Source: Monomorium pharaonis (lineage: Eukaryota > Arthropoda > Insecta > Hymenoptera > Formicidae). From it: a stretch of 64,000 bases of DNA. Below, piece by piece: positions 37,558 through 48,200 of the stretch (position 1 is the first letter of the stretch; the number at the start of each line of letters is the position of its first letter). The stretch is from the NCBI RefSeq assembly GCF_013373865.1, contig NC_050474.1:17366042-17430041 (forward strand), in the 5' to 3' direction. Position numbers and translations under genes: made by a program. A model generated the notes under the pieces. It worked only from the letters and a program-made list of their open reading frames with translations. It ran no database searches and had not been told where the DNA came from.

Positions 37558-37746
37558 TCTATAAAAGAAATACATATAAAATCTTATTAATGATGTGCAC
37601 AAATGACTCTACATTATCGACCTCGATTAAATTTTAAAGACACTCCAGAATCCTATAAGGGGATCTTAAAGTTGTCTGTTTTACGGACATTCTGTTCAAC
37701 CATTTAGTTTCAAATTGAATTTACAGAATTGAAAATTCTTTTACAC
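37558..37746. repeat. Dispersed direct repeat, copy 1
   Basis: About 188 bp with very few differences from 38490-38678. It includes GACTCTACATTATCGACCTC and TGTTCAACCATTTAGTTTC. It is the second half of a longer unit whose first half lies at about 36143-36290, displaced by the CCCAGATAGCAC element and flanking AT-rich DNA. Confidence 0.8.
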
Positions 37747-38020
37747 GTTTAAAGTACGTATACAAATAGACCCGAAAACGATTAGATCAAGATCAAAAAT
37801 GCAAAAAATGTTTAAAGTTGATTTGTTCATAAATATATTTGCTTCAAAATACAATTATGTAGTTTATACGTACAAATGAATGATACACCGCAGTTTGGAA
37901 TAGATTAAGGAATAAGACCATATTCGTCAAATTACGATTACATGCAGTAAAAAAAGTTATTTATTGTATCAAATTTTGTTCATTTAAGTGATTTCACTAC
38001 AGATTTCTTAGTGTTTAGGT

Positions 38021-38727
38021 TCCCCTTAAGGGGATGCTGGAGTTGTCTGTTTTACTGACAAAAAGATAGTAATTTTTGTTTCGCAATATCTTTTTATTTT
38101 TCTTTTATAAATTTGGAAATCCTTCTCCAGAATAAAAGAATACGCATTGCTACTAGTCTGTGGAGTAGAGTTTCTACCAAAAATGGGAGAAAATTGTTAA
38201 TTTGCTGTCACATCATAACAATGTTTGCTTAATATAAAAGATCTACAGTTTATACTTACGAAATTTGTATTTACAGACTAGTAGACGATAAAAACAAACA
38301 GTGTCGAGTTTTGAAAATTAGATTTTAGTGCCTAATTGAGACAAAAATGCAAAACGAAAATTTAGGTTATATACGCGTAAAAAGTTGATAAATAGAGCAA
38401 TAAAAAAAAAATTTGTTTTCTCGATATAAAGTCTAATTCACAGATAGATGTTAATATGTGTACTTTAATTCTGGAAAAGAATTTTCAAATCTATAAAAAA
38501 AATATATACGAAATCTCATTAATGATGTGCGCGAATGACTCTACATTATCGACCTCGATTAAATTTTAAAGACACTCCAGAATCCTATAAGGGGATCTTA
38601 AAGTTGTCTGTTTTACGGACATTCTGTTCAACCATTTAGTTTCAAATTGAATTTACAGAATTGAAAATTCTTTTACGTGATTATCGACCCCAATCAAGTT
38701 CGAGAGACAGTCCAGCATCCTCTTAAC
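38021..38727. mobile_element. Inverted-repeat element, TTAAGGGGATGCTGGA ends
   Basis: The left end TTAAGGGGATGCTGGAGTTG and the inverted right end TTAAGAGGATGCTGGACTGT define an element of about 700 bp that contains direct-repeat copy 2. Copy 1 at 37558-37746 also carries a diverged version of the end motif (ATAAGGGGATCTTAAAG). Non-coding. Confidence 0.5.
38490..38678. repeat. Dispersed direct repeat, copy 2
   Basis: Second copy of the roughly 188-bp unit. Here it is continuous with the upstream half (38362-38490: GGTTATATACGCGTAAAAAG onward) that is separated in copy 1. Confidence 0.8.
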
Positions 38728-39239
38728 ACTGATCCAGTACAGAGCCAGTACTGAAATGTGAAATCCATTTTTCGGTACAGAATTGATACATCGCCATTAT
38801 CCAATACTGGCCTACAATATGAATTTCTCACATGGGATAACATTTATATTGCTATATGCTTAATATGTTAAATTAATAGAAAAAATTTTGTGGACCGTTT
38901 TAGACATGCAATATCTGTTAAATTTAACACAAATTTTTTTACTATGTACTGATGAGGTACTTAACTTTCCAACGGACGCAACTAATCTGTCAGACAAAGT
39001 GCTTCTTTTAATCTTTATTAAATGTCTAGTGAAAAAGCGATATTTGTTAAACTTATTGTAATATCTTTTGATATTAATTTTGAATTAAATATTGAAGATT
39101 AAATGCTGTAAATATTGCACATTATTATTGCTGCATTATATTGTGAAAATATTGAAGATTATAATGTGATAATTTTAAATATTGAAATAATTGCAAAATA
39201 TTTATGTTTCATTATTTGTCTAATCTCCCTGGGGGAAAA

Positions 39240-39625
39240 ATTTATCATATTTTTTCAGAAATTTTTTCAAAATTTTTCATTTTTCATATTTTTGAAAAAT
39301 TCTAAAAAAATTTGAAAAATTTTAGAAAAATATTTAAAATTTTTCAAATTTTTTCAGAAATGACTGAATAAGAATTCCCAGAATATTTCAACATCTTTAT
39401 ATGACAATTTCTGAGAAATATAAAGAATTTTTTTAGAAATGACTAAATGAGAATTTTTAAAATATTTCAATATTTTTATGTATGACAATTTCTGAGAAAT
39501 ACAAAGAATTTTTTAAATTTTTTCAGAAATTATTGAATAAGAATTCTCAAAATATTGCAGTATTCTGTGGAAAAAATTTTTAAATAATACTAATTGTAAG
39601 AATTTTTTAGATTTTTTTAGAAATA
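39240..39625. repeat. AT-rich tandem repeat, about 107-bp unit
   Basis: About three diverged units containing TTTCAGAAATGACTGAATAAG, GAATATTTCAA and GACAATTTCTGAGAAATA, preceded by AAAATTTTTC low-complexity sequence. Similar words in inverted sense occur at 42757-42925, where AATTTTTCCACCAGGG mirrors CCCTGGGGGAAAAATTT at 39228. The two could be ends of one composite element, but this is weak. Confidence 0.5.
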
Positions 39626-39629
39626 ATTG

Positions 39630-40193
39630 TTCGAGGGAATGGATAGGACGCGTTCGGGACGGAACACACAATGACCAAGACGATTCGTTCGTGAAGAAAA
39701 ACACAGAACCTTTATTGTGAAATGTAATGGACAGAGAGCCTGGAATGAACGATCGAGACGTATAGGCACGCGGTCGCGAAGAAGGCGCGGGATGACGACA
39801 ATGGTCTAGTTTCCACCGTAGTGTTTAATCCGATCTTGTTCCGATGCGAATCGAATTTAATTGCTGGTGTAGGCGCCTGTCTTTCATCGGAACTTGATTG
39901 CGTTTTGGAAATTACAGTAACAACCAATAGAAAAATTACTTAGCAAGGACTCGAGTGGGGAAACACGCAATTGCTAAGGGCCATGGAGGCGTCGGTTCTG
40001 GACACACATCAATCGTTCAGTAGATCTCACACAGCACAGATACAACGGCCCTAGCAGCTGATTCTTGTCGTCCGTAGATTTTCATTAATAGTCTTAGCCT
40101 CAGAAAGTACCGCCTGCCGAGAGAAGAGCCATAGGTATTCAGAGTTACTGTAAAGTGATTTCAGTTGAGTTTGCATCTCTTTTTGTATCGGAC
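39630..40193. other. Unassigned GC-richer segment
   Basis: Composition is more balanced than the flanks. Short minus-strand frames (39513-39927) carry no recognised domain. The abrupt composition change suggests an insertion such as an LTR fragment, but no ends or duplications were found. Confidence 0.3.
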
Positions 40194-40563
40194 TTACAAG
40201 GAAACCTCGCAAACAAAATAAAAAAAAAATGTTTTATACAAAAGATTTACAGTATAAATACCTTTATTTAACTATGCTATTTATTTTTTTGGAAAAATTT
40301 TTTTTGAAAAAATAAATAACATAATTCAACAGACGTATTTATACTGTAAAACTTTTGGATGAAACACTGTTTTATATTTTGTTTAGTTTACAAGATATAT
40401 CGAGAAAAGGCAAAAACTCTCAATTTTTGAAGGGTGGTTTCAATCCTTTAAACTGTTAACAAGCACCAATAAAAAATTTCTAAATTCATGTATTTACCCC
40501 CTCTACATTTATGTTAAGTTACATTAAAATCAGAAATTTCGGGTTCGCGAGGTTCCCTTGTAA
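40194..40563. mobile_element. MITE, TTACAAGGAAACCTCGC ends
   Basis: The left end TTACAAGGAAACCTCGCAAA and the inverted right end TTACAAGGGAACCTCGCGAA match over about 20 bp. Inside, a second foldback (40230-40375) pairs AAAGATTTACAGTATAAATA with TATTTATACTGTAAAACTTTT. Non-coding. Confidence 0.7.
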
Positions 40564-41119
40564 AATCCGATGCAGACAGTTAGTCGATTTACAATTCATT
40601 GATATGTTTAAAATAATTAATTAAAACGTCAATTAGAGTTAATTATAACAATAACTCAAGTAATTAAATAAAACTCAAAAACAAAAGTTAATTATATCAG
40701 ATTGGTCAAATTATAAAATTAGTTGAAGTTATTTTTCTTAACGGAAACGAAAAAATAGAAAAAGTCAGAACAGCCGATAAAATAATTATTTTTAATATTT
40801 TATTCACGAGAGCATAGATACCAAAGATATCTATAAAAACAGTAAAAACGTATTTACAGTTAGATTTACAGTTAGAATTTTAAAAGAAAGTTAAATCTAA
40901 ATAAAAAACTTACATATGCCTTGATTTGTTGAATAGAAACAAATAACCATTAAATTACAATTTTGTTGTATAAATTAAAATATTAAAAGTGTAATACATA
41001 TATTTAAAATGGTATATTACTTTAATTTTTGTGTTGCTACAAGACTTCAGTAAATAAGTCTTTTCGAATTTAAAGTGATGTGATTGAAAAAATTTCAGTA
41101 ACCAGTAAACACCAATGTA

Positions 41120-41246
41120 GGCTGCGATCCACTTGACGCTACAAATGCTTCGAAGCGTTTGATTGACCAATCGAAACAAAGATTTTTACGAATTGACCAA
41201 TCAAAGAACGCTTCGAAACGTTTGTAGCGTCAAGTGGACCGTAGCC
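41120..41246. mobile_element. Hairpin MITE, GGCTGCGATCCACTTGACGC arms
   Basis: Arms of about 50 bp: left GGCTGCGATCCACTTGACGC, inverted right GGCTACGGTCCACTTGACGC. Both contain CGCTACAAA, CTTCGAAGCGTT and GATTGACCAATC-type blocks. The loop is about 20 nt. Flanked by TAG-like sequence. Confidence 0.8.
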
Positions 41247-41528
41247 CTAGTCCCAAGTTTTATAATTAACAGATCAAGGTCCAAAAACTTATTGTGGTTG
41301 GTTATAATTAGCAAAAATCCAACAGTCCAACAATAATCCAACGGAAAGCATGTCAAAATCGGTTGCGCGCTTAACGTGTTAATATTTTTTGATATTTTAT
41401 TAGCAAAGTTATGAAATAATTACTCAATTACTAAAGAATTTATATGACTCAAAACATATTATTTTTTAATAATACAGTAGTCAAACTTTTAAGTTTAAAA
41501 CATTGTTTTATACTTATGTTGCAGTTAA

Positions 41529-42036
41529 AGTTCTTTCATAAAATGGAGCATGTATCTGGATGAATGGAGTAACATTCATCGTGACACAGTTGAAGACCGT
41601 TTCATAAAACCTAATTCAAAAAACTTTGATGATGATGAATTTGTAGCAGCATAGATAGACTTGTTTGGAAACAATTTTCACGATAAATTTTCAAATAATT
41701 TTGATGCTTGGAACGTAAAAAAGCAATCTAGCTGGATAAAACAGAACTGTGCGATATTTTTTCCAAACGTGCCACATTCATTACTGAGCTTCATTTCGGC
41801 TGCTTATTGCCAATTAGATTATCATCGATCTCCAGGAGAATTACCTAAATGGATGAATATAGATAAATATCGGAGAGGGCAAAAATTTGTTCAAAATTAT
41901 GATTTCTCCATTGTTATGAGTATACCAAAGTAATGGGTCTTATTTGCATTTTTTCATTCAAAGAAGGACTATCAACATTTCTTCTGGGAGAACACAGTCA
42001 TACTCCATATTTAGGATTCCAAAAGTATATCTTTTA
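41529..42036 (+). pseudogene. DUF2236 (mpaB/rubber-oxygenase-like) coding fragment, broken
   Basis: A plus-strand frame reads MYLDEWSNIHRDTVEDRF from 41550, then meets a TAG stop at 41652. It stays open from 41655 to 41933 with ELPKWMNIDKYRRGQKFVQ. After a frameshift near 41930 it continues as MGLICIFSFKEGL and GEHSHTPYLGFQKY to a stop near 42036. The WxDxxKxxRGQKF and HTPYLGF blocks resemble the DUF2236 / ER-bound oxygenase (mpaB, rubber oxygenase) family, common as uncharacterised proteins in insects. An acceptor-like TTGCAG precedes it at 41519-41524, so it may be one exon of a former multi-exon gene. The stop and frameshift argue for a pseudogene. Confidence 0.55.
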
Positions 42037-42424
42037 AAATATATTGTTTATTTTATTTAAAAAAGAAAAGTTTCTGAATTCGGAAAAAGTACATATTTTA
42101 TACAATATTTATGGTAAATAAAAAATAAAAATTTGTACAAGTAATATTTTGTAAATATTTATAAATATTTCATAAATATGTGTATAATACATATTTATGA
42201 TAAATCTTTATGGTCTGTCAAATCTAAGACCACAAAAATATTTATAAAATATTGGGATAAATATTTATAAAATGTTCAAATAAATATTATAAATATTTTG
42301 TAAATATTTTATAAATATTGTGTGCTGTCTATGATATAATTTAGCTTTATCAAAAAAACAGAACAAAAACATATTTTTATAAGTTATTCCACATGTTATT
42401 TTGTATATGTAAAAATCAGTAAAA
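42037..42424. other. AT-rich stretch with AAATATTTATAAA repeats
   Basis: Dense variants of ATAAATATTTTGTAAATATTT between 42110 and 42320, ending in TGTGTGCTGTCTATGAT. That end resembles the inverted AGACAGCACA end motif of the CCCA-type elements. No gene seen. Confidence 0.4.
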
Positions 42425-42715
42425 AAATTGTAGATTTATATTTATTTATAAATATTATTTAACTATACGTTTTATGTTTCTGACATCTATTGATCTCTAT
42501 AACAAATATGTATTCATGAGAATCATGTGTTCATAGGTCATCGCGGAGTGCTAGGTTGCGAACGATCTTCGAAGTCAAGCAATATCGACGGCAGTTCAGA
42601 GTTGGATGGGTGACCGCAGAAGTTAGGCAATGCTAGATGTGACTATGGTGTGGTGGAGATAACGATGTTTGTTGAGAAACAACGTAAATTTTTTTTTATA
42701 TTATAATTATGTTAT
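42425..42715 (+). repeat. Dispersed repeat carrying a 5S-rRNA-like sequence, copy 2
   Basis: Direct-orientation counterpart of 24253-24553, with the same AT-rich leader, 5S-like core and GAGAAACAACGTAAATTT tail. Here no PLE coding sequence is recognisable upstream. Confidence 0.75.
42537..42655 (+). ncRNA. 5S rRNA-like pseudogene (mobile, copy 2)
   Basis: Contains GGTTGCGAACGATCTTCGAAG, TCAAGCAATATCGACGGC and GTTGGATGGGTGACCGCAGA, ending GACTATGGTGTGGTGG. The C-box word GGATGGGTGACCGC is identical to copy 1 and to the animal 5S consensus. The start (GGTCATCGCGG) is closer to 5S than copy 1. The terminal stem no longer pairs well, so a functional 5S gene is unlikely. Confidence 0.7.
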
Positions 42716-42756
42716 AATATATCATCATGATACATGAAATGTATTAATTCTCAGAA

Positions 42757-42925
42757 ATTTAAAAAAATATTTAGAAATATTCAAAAATTCTCTAAATTAA
42801 TCAGAATTTTTCATTTTTCATCTAAGTTTTTCTGAGAAACGTTTCAATTCTTATAAAAAATCGGAAAAATTATTAGAAATTCTGAGAAAATTCTAAAAAA
42901 TTCTAAAAAATTTTTCCACCAGGGC
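42757..42925. repeat. AT-rich TCAGAAATT repeat
   Basis: Diverged short repeats of ATTCTGAGAAA and AAATTCTCTAAATT, similar in words to 39240-39625, ending with a CCACCAGGGCTTT motif. Confidence 0.5.
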
Positions 42926-43421
42926 TTTAACAAATATTATTTAAAAATTATATTCTGACAAAACTGTTGCGTTATGGCGAATCATCTTAGCACAATCTTT
43001 AATGCCATTATTGTGCAATGTTTGCAAAATCTCCCTATCGGGATTTAACCGTTGATTCGTCTAACCGTGGTTGATGAAATTAGCCCTTAGGCCGCGTATT
43101 GAGTAAGCCTGACCAACTACCACGTAGCACACATCGATGTCGATGTCGAAACTTTACAATTAAATACTAAATCTCAATGATCAAAGACATCAAAACTTGC
43201 TATTTTAGCAGTTATAGAATTCGCGTCAATGCTAATAAACTAAGATTCGTGTTTACGTAATAAACTTTATTCTTGGTTTAATTTACTTATGTAACTGTCT
43301 GTTATCTATCATTCTAGTCTCAAACATTAGAAAAAGATGGATAAAGGTCAAGAACGTGAGAAAGATATTCTACGTTGATAGAAATAGGCTTAACCCGCCC
43401 AATACATACCGAGTTATTGAA

Positions 43422-43455
43422 TATAAAAGGAAGGCGAGAAAAAAGCGGATCAGTG
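43422..43455 (+). promoter_or_regulatory. Core promoter match, unit 1 (TATA + initiator)
   Basis: TATAAAA at 43422-43428 and the arthropod initiator TCAGTG at 43450-43455. The TATA start is 30 bp before the presumed +1 A. Spacing and both elements agree with a canonical Pol II core promoter. Its direction is toward CYP6 gene 2, 1.8 kb away; whether it drives that gene is unknown. Confidence 0.45.
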
Positions 43456-43800
43456 AAGCACAGTGAATACGCGTACTAATTGCGGATCGATATTTTGTAA
43501 ACGTAGCACACATCGATGTTGATGTCGAAACTTTACAATTAAATACTAAATCTCAATGATCGAAGACATCAAAACTTGCTATTTTAGCAGTTATAGAATT
43601 CGCGTCAATGCTAATAAACTAAGATTCGTGTTTACGTAATAAACTTTATTCTTGGTTTAATTTACTTATGTAACTGTCTGTTATCTATCATTCTAATCTC
43701 AAACATTAGAAAAAGATGGATAAAGGTCAAGAACGTGAGAAAGTTATTCTACGTTGGTAGAAATAGGCTTAACCCGCCCAATACATACCGAGTTATTGAA

Positions 43801-43834
43801 TATAAAAGGAAGGCGAAAAAAGAGCGGATCAGTG
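43801..43834 (+). promoter_or_regulatory. Core promoter match, unit 2 (TATA + initiator)
   Basis: TATAAAA at 43801-43807 and TCAGTG at 43829-43834, again with 30 bp between the TATA start and the +1 A. It is preserved from unit 1 despite substitutions and an indel-balanced A/G change between them. Confidence 0.45.
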
Positions 43835-43880
43835 AAGCACAGTGAATACGCGTACTAATTGCGGATCGATATTTTGTAAA

Positions 43881-45247
43881 CGAAACAATAATCTATGTAC
43901 GGGTCGTTATATAACTGCAATAGAGAAATTCTTTTTAAAAGTAAAGGGAATAATATACTGTTCTTTTGTAAACTTTTAACTCGACGTGTTCGTAAGTGAC
44001 CTGTGTTCCGAGAAGTCTCGACAGCGTACCCGAAAAAAATAGTGATCCTTCAACTCCAGGACCACAACAATTATCGTTATAAAAAATTTCTTCGCAGGGA
44101 GAGAAAAAGGCCTGCGCGAAAACACAATCTGAAGTGCGCTACATTTTTGGGTGTTATCGTAAGCGGAGAACTACCAGTAATATTTTAAAAATATATATCA
44201 AACATTATGTCTTAACGTTTAATAACATTTAAAAATGTTAATAAATGTTTTTGTAATATTTTAATAATATTATTACAGCAATATTATTAAAATTACTTAA
44301 TGATACTGCTGTCCTAATATTATAAAAATACAATTAATGTTAAAAACATTTATACAATATTAAGTTTCAATTAAATATACTTTATAAAGTCCTAATAATA
44401 AAAATCAACTAATAGAGAAACGGACAAATGAGCCAATACTGAACGTTGTTATATTAAATATATTATATCTAACAAATAAACGTATTATGTGTTTGATGTA
44501 TAAATGAATTGTTAAACGAGATAGAGAAACAGTAAATCAAACTTAATATTTGCTTGATTATGTTGTAGTTAAAACGTATGCTCAATAGGTGAAAAGAGAA
44601 CCAACGATTTAAATAAGCGCGTTATTAACCGCGGACTGTCACATTATTGTCGTGAAACTTGTCGCGTCAATCACATACGCGGAAAAGCGATGATAAAACG
44701 CGCACTTTTCGGGTCTACACGACTTTTCTTAAAAGGGATTATTACTATTAATCGTATAATTTACGGATAAATTATTTAATATTTACTTATTTTTTACACT
44801 CGCAAAACGAATGACAGTGATTTATCATCATATCAATATGCAGTATATATTTTATAGGAAACTGTCACAGATAAATCTTAAAAATCTCTAATGTTGAATT
44901 CATATTTTGAACTATGTTTTTTCTTAAAAAGAAATTTCATATTTTGGACTTTGTATAACGATATTTTTTATTATAGAACACGTAAAGTAAAAAATAAGAA
45001 GTTTTCGTATACATAGTTTTCTTATACAAATTGAATCCAAGCTTTTGATTGAGACTAGTTAGAACTCGGTTGATTTAGTCGTTATTACGATCTACATAAT
45101 TTTGTGTGCTCGTAAGTCACGTACTCGCGTATAATATACGGGCTTCTCGCGCTTCGCATTCACTTGGCGTGACATTATCGTGTCCTGTGATGATATGTAT
45201 ACATATTTAAGTTATTTCTTTGTGTGGTAAAATATATTTTGTTTCAG
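43881..45247. other. Upstream region of CYP6 gene 2
   Basis: AT-rich. No coding exon is recognised. Exon 1 of gene 2 starts after a splice acceptor at 45246-45247, as in gene 1, so a 5' UTR exon lies somewhere in this region or further upstream. Donor-like CTC|GTAAGT occurs at 45111/45112 and GTTC|GTAAGT near 43991. Confidence 0.35.
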
Positions 45248-45254
45248 ATTCTCG

Positions 45255-48200
45255 ATGGTACTTGCGGAAGTAATTGGGATTTTTATCATTGCCTTGAGCA
45301 TTATATATATTTATTATAAGTATGTGATTTTCAATTTTTGGTACAAGAGGGATGTTTTTTATGTTAAACCTACTGTACCAATTGGAAATGTCTCATCATT
45401 TATTATTGGAAAAATACAAATAGGTATCTCTAATATTTGTTAAAATATTCTCACATATAATGTAAATATATAATAAAATTTAATTTTTCATGTACAAATT
45501 TATGTTACATTATATATTTTATACATGTAGCTTGAATTTTTTCTTTGAAAACAAGCAAGGACGGAAGAATTATTTGTTTAAAAATTATAATGAATTTTGT
45601 AAGTAGGACATGTATATTCAAGAAATACGAAAGAGTTAAAATGATATAATTAATAATAATAAATACTTAACGAACACGAAGTTTAATAAAAACATATAAA
45701 TTAAAATTATGTACATATATGTAAAATTATTCTTAACTTATGAAACTTTATATTCTACGAAAAAATATATTATTTTGTGTATCAGTTAGCTTTTTTGCAA
45801 TACAAAATTATGTAAAAAATTATTTTCTGTAAAAATAATTCAAAGTTTTTATAAAAATACATATTTTTTTATTATTTTTTAAATAAATATTATTATAATC
45901 TCTTTTTAAACTTTTACAAATAATTTATGATATTGTTTATTTACGTTCCTGTTTATAATAAAAATGCAAAATTAATTAAGTAAATTTGTCAACAGGTGTA
46001 TTTTTGCGTGATCTATACATGAAATATAAGGATCATCGTGTTTTTGGAATTTATGCATTTTTTAAACCCGTCTTGGTGATTGCCGACTTGGATCTCATTC
46101 GAACGGTATTAACAAAAGAATTTAAAAGTTTCCATGATCGTGGGACGTATAGCAACGAAAATATTGATCCATTGTCTGTCAATTTGGCTTTTTTATCTGG
46201 AAAAAAATGGCAAAAGTTACGTGCCAAAATAACACCTACTCTTACTATGGGAAAAATAAAGCAGATGTTTCCGATCTTGAAGAAATGTAGCGAAAAGCTT
46301 TTAAAGAATCTAGAAAGTAAAGCACAGATGGGAGAATCCATCGAAATAAAAAATATGTTAGCAAGGTAAACTGTTTAAAAAAAACTGTTATTTAAACTAT
46401 TATAATTACTAGTACGACGATAACAAAATTCTTATAAATTTGAAAATAAAGTTATTATTAATACATTAGAAATAGAAAATAATAGCATTAAAACAACAGT
46501 TTTTTTTAATTCATGAACTATTGTTTGACAAAAAATAATTTTGTAAAATTATATTTTTAAAAGAAAACATAATTCATAAATTTGTATTTGGTTGATTACC
46601 AGTACAAATAATTTTAAAGCCTCTTGTGTGATACTCGAAATTGCATCGACGAGTTTTCGAATGGAAACAAAATTGACCAATTACTAATGGCGTATCCAGA
46701 CTTAGGTTTTGGGGGGGGGGGGGCTAAAAATATTTCTATGGTCGGAATTATAGACCATAGAATTGTATATTTACATTCAAGTTCGTCTCATGTAAGCTTT
46801 CAATATTTCTTTCAGCCATCTCATTGGCAGAACGGAGTTTGTCTCAAGACGAAAAGTGGACTTAAGACAAGCTTGAATGTAAGCTCGATCTATGAATTTC
46901 GGATTCCGGCCTATACCTTTAAACAGAAATGAGACTACATATTTTTTATTGAAAATTATGAATCTCTCTTTAGGCAAAAAAATTATTACATACAACTTTA
47001 TTTCAGTTTAAATTTGACATAAACTAAGTAAATAATAAAAAAAATATTTTAAAAATCAAAAACTTAACATAAATTAAATGATATGTAAACTATTAAAGAA
47101 CATGTAATAAACATTTTAAAGAAACTCTTAAATTATTGATTTTGGCGCGAAAAAAGCAACTCCAATCTTCTATTGCTTGTACTAGAAAATTTATTTATTA
47201 TATCTGGAATATTTATTTCCATCTCTTTATGCACATTAAGAAGAGCGAGACCATTTAATCGATCTTCCGACATTGAAGATCTTAACCAAGTTTTTAAACG
47301 CTTTAGTGTTAAAAAGCTTCGTTCGGCTTCACTCGTCGTCACCGGAATAATGCAAAAGATTTTTTAAATTATTTTTATGTTAGGGAAAAATTCTTCACTA
47401 CATGCTTTAAAGGCAGCTAATGCAGTTTTTGGTGCACCTTCTTCTATTAGCCATTTTAATCTCCACCTCTTCATTTCAAACATAAGCAGAAGTTTTATCA
47501 ACATCTGGTTCTTCAATTGTCTTCACGGTTTCTTCTATTTCTTTACATGAATATTTTTTTATAGTATAAGAAACAAGTGTAAATCGCGTACATACGTGTA
47601 GGAACATGTACGCGATGCGCGCTTATTGCATTGTTCTATCTACATATTATTGCTACGATGGCGATGGTAGCTTTGTTATATTAAAACTGATATCTTTACG
47701 GCTACAGTATGTAAGTGTTGAAGCTGGCAAAAAGCAATCTTAGGTGGAAAATGTAAATTTAGAGATTTCTAGGGTATTTTGTCTTGGAACTTTTTCTCGA
47801 GAAAGAAAAGACACAAACTATACTCTAGTTTACACCGAGCACTTGGTACGCGTATCAAATAGTAAATAACTAGTGAATGTGTTTAATCATTGGCTGATTA
47901 GCTTAAATGCACTACTTGGTACGAGTATCAAATAGTAAATAACTAGTAAATGTGTTTAATCATTGGCTGATCAGCTTAAATTCACTACTTAATACGCGTA
48001 CCAAGTGCTTGGTGTAAACTAGATCAAAACTATGCTAATGAGACTTGAAATCTTTGAAAAGGGGGGGGGCCTCAAGCCCCTATATCTCCCCCCCCTTCTG
48101 GATACGCCACTACCAATTACATTGCTCAATTGATCAATTTGCTTAAAAACTATTGATTTTCTTTTTCTTTTCAAGATATCTATATCCAATTGTATGTATG

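Larger units (their letters stand above)
43123..43880 (+). repeat. Tandem duplication of a 379-bp unit
   Basis: Unit 1 is 43123-43501 and unit 2 is 43502-43880. They differ at only a handful of positions (for example GATGTCGATG versus GATGTTGATG near the start). The join is seamless at CGTAGCACACATCGATG. Neither unit encodes a protein. Each carries a TATA box and an initiator at canonical spacing. It could be a recent segmental duplication or two LTR-like units without an internal region. Confidence 0.9.
46685..48112 (-). mobile_element. hAT transposon in intron 2 of CYP6 gene 2
   Basis: A perfect 8-bp duplication CCAATTAC flanks it (46677-46684 and 48113-48120). The inverted ends are TAATGGCGTATCCAGA and TAGTGGCGTATCCAGA, followed by long G or C runs. 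Gene 1 has an empty site at the homologous place (GACCGATTACATTGGCC). Transposase remnants lie on the minus strand. A second element is nested in it. The whole is 1428 bp and clearly internally deleted. Confidence 0.92.
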
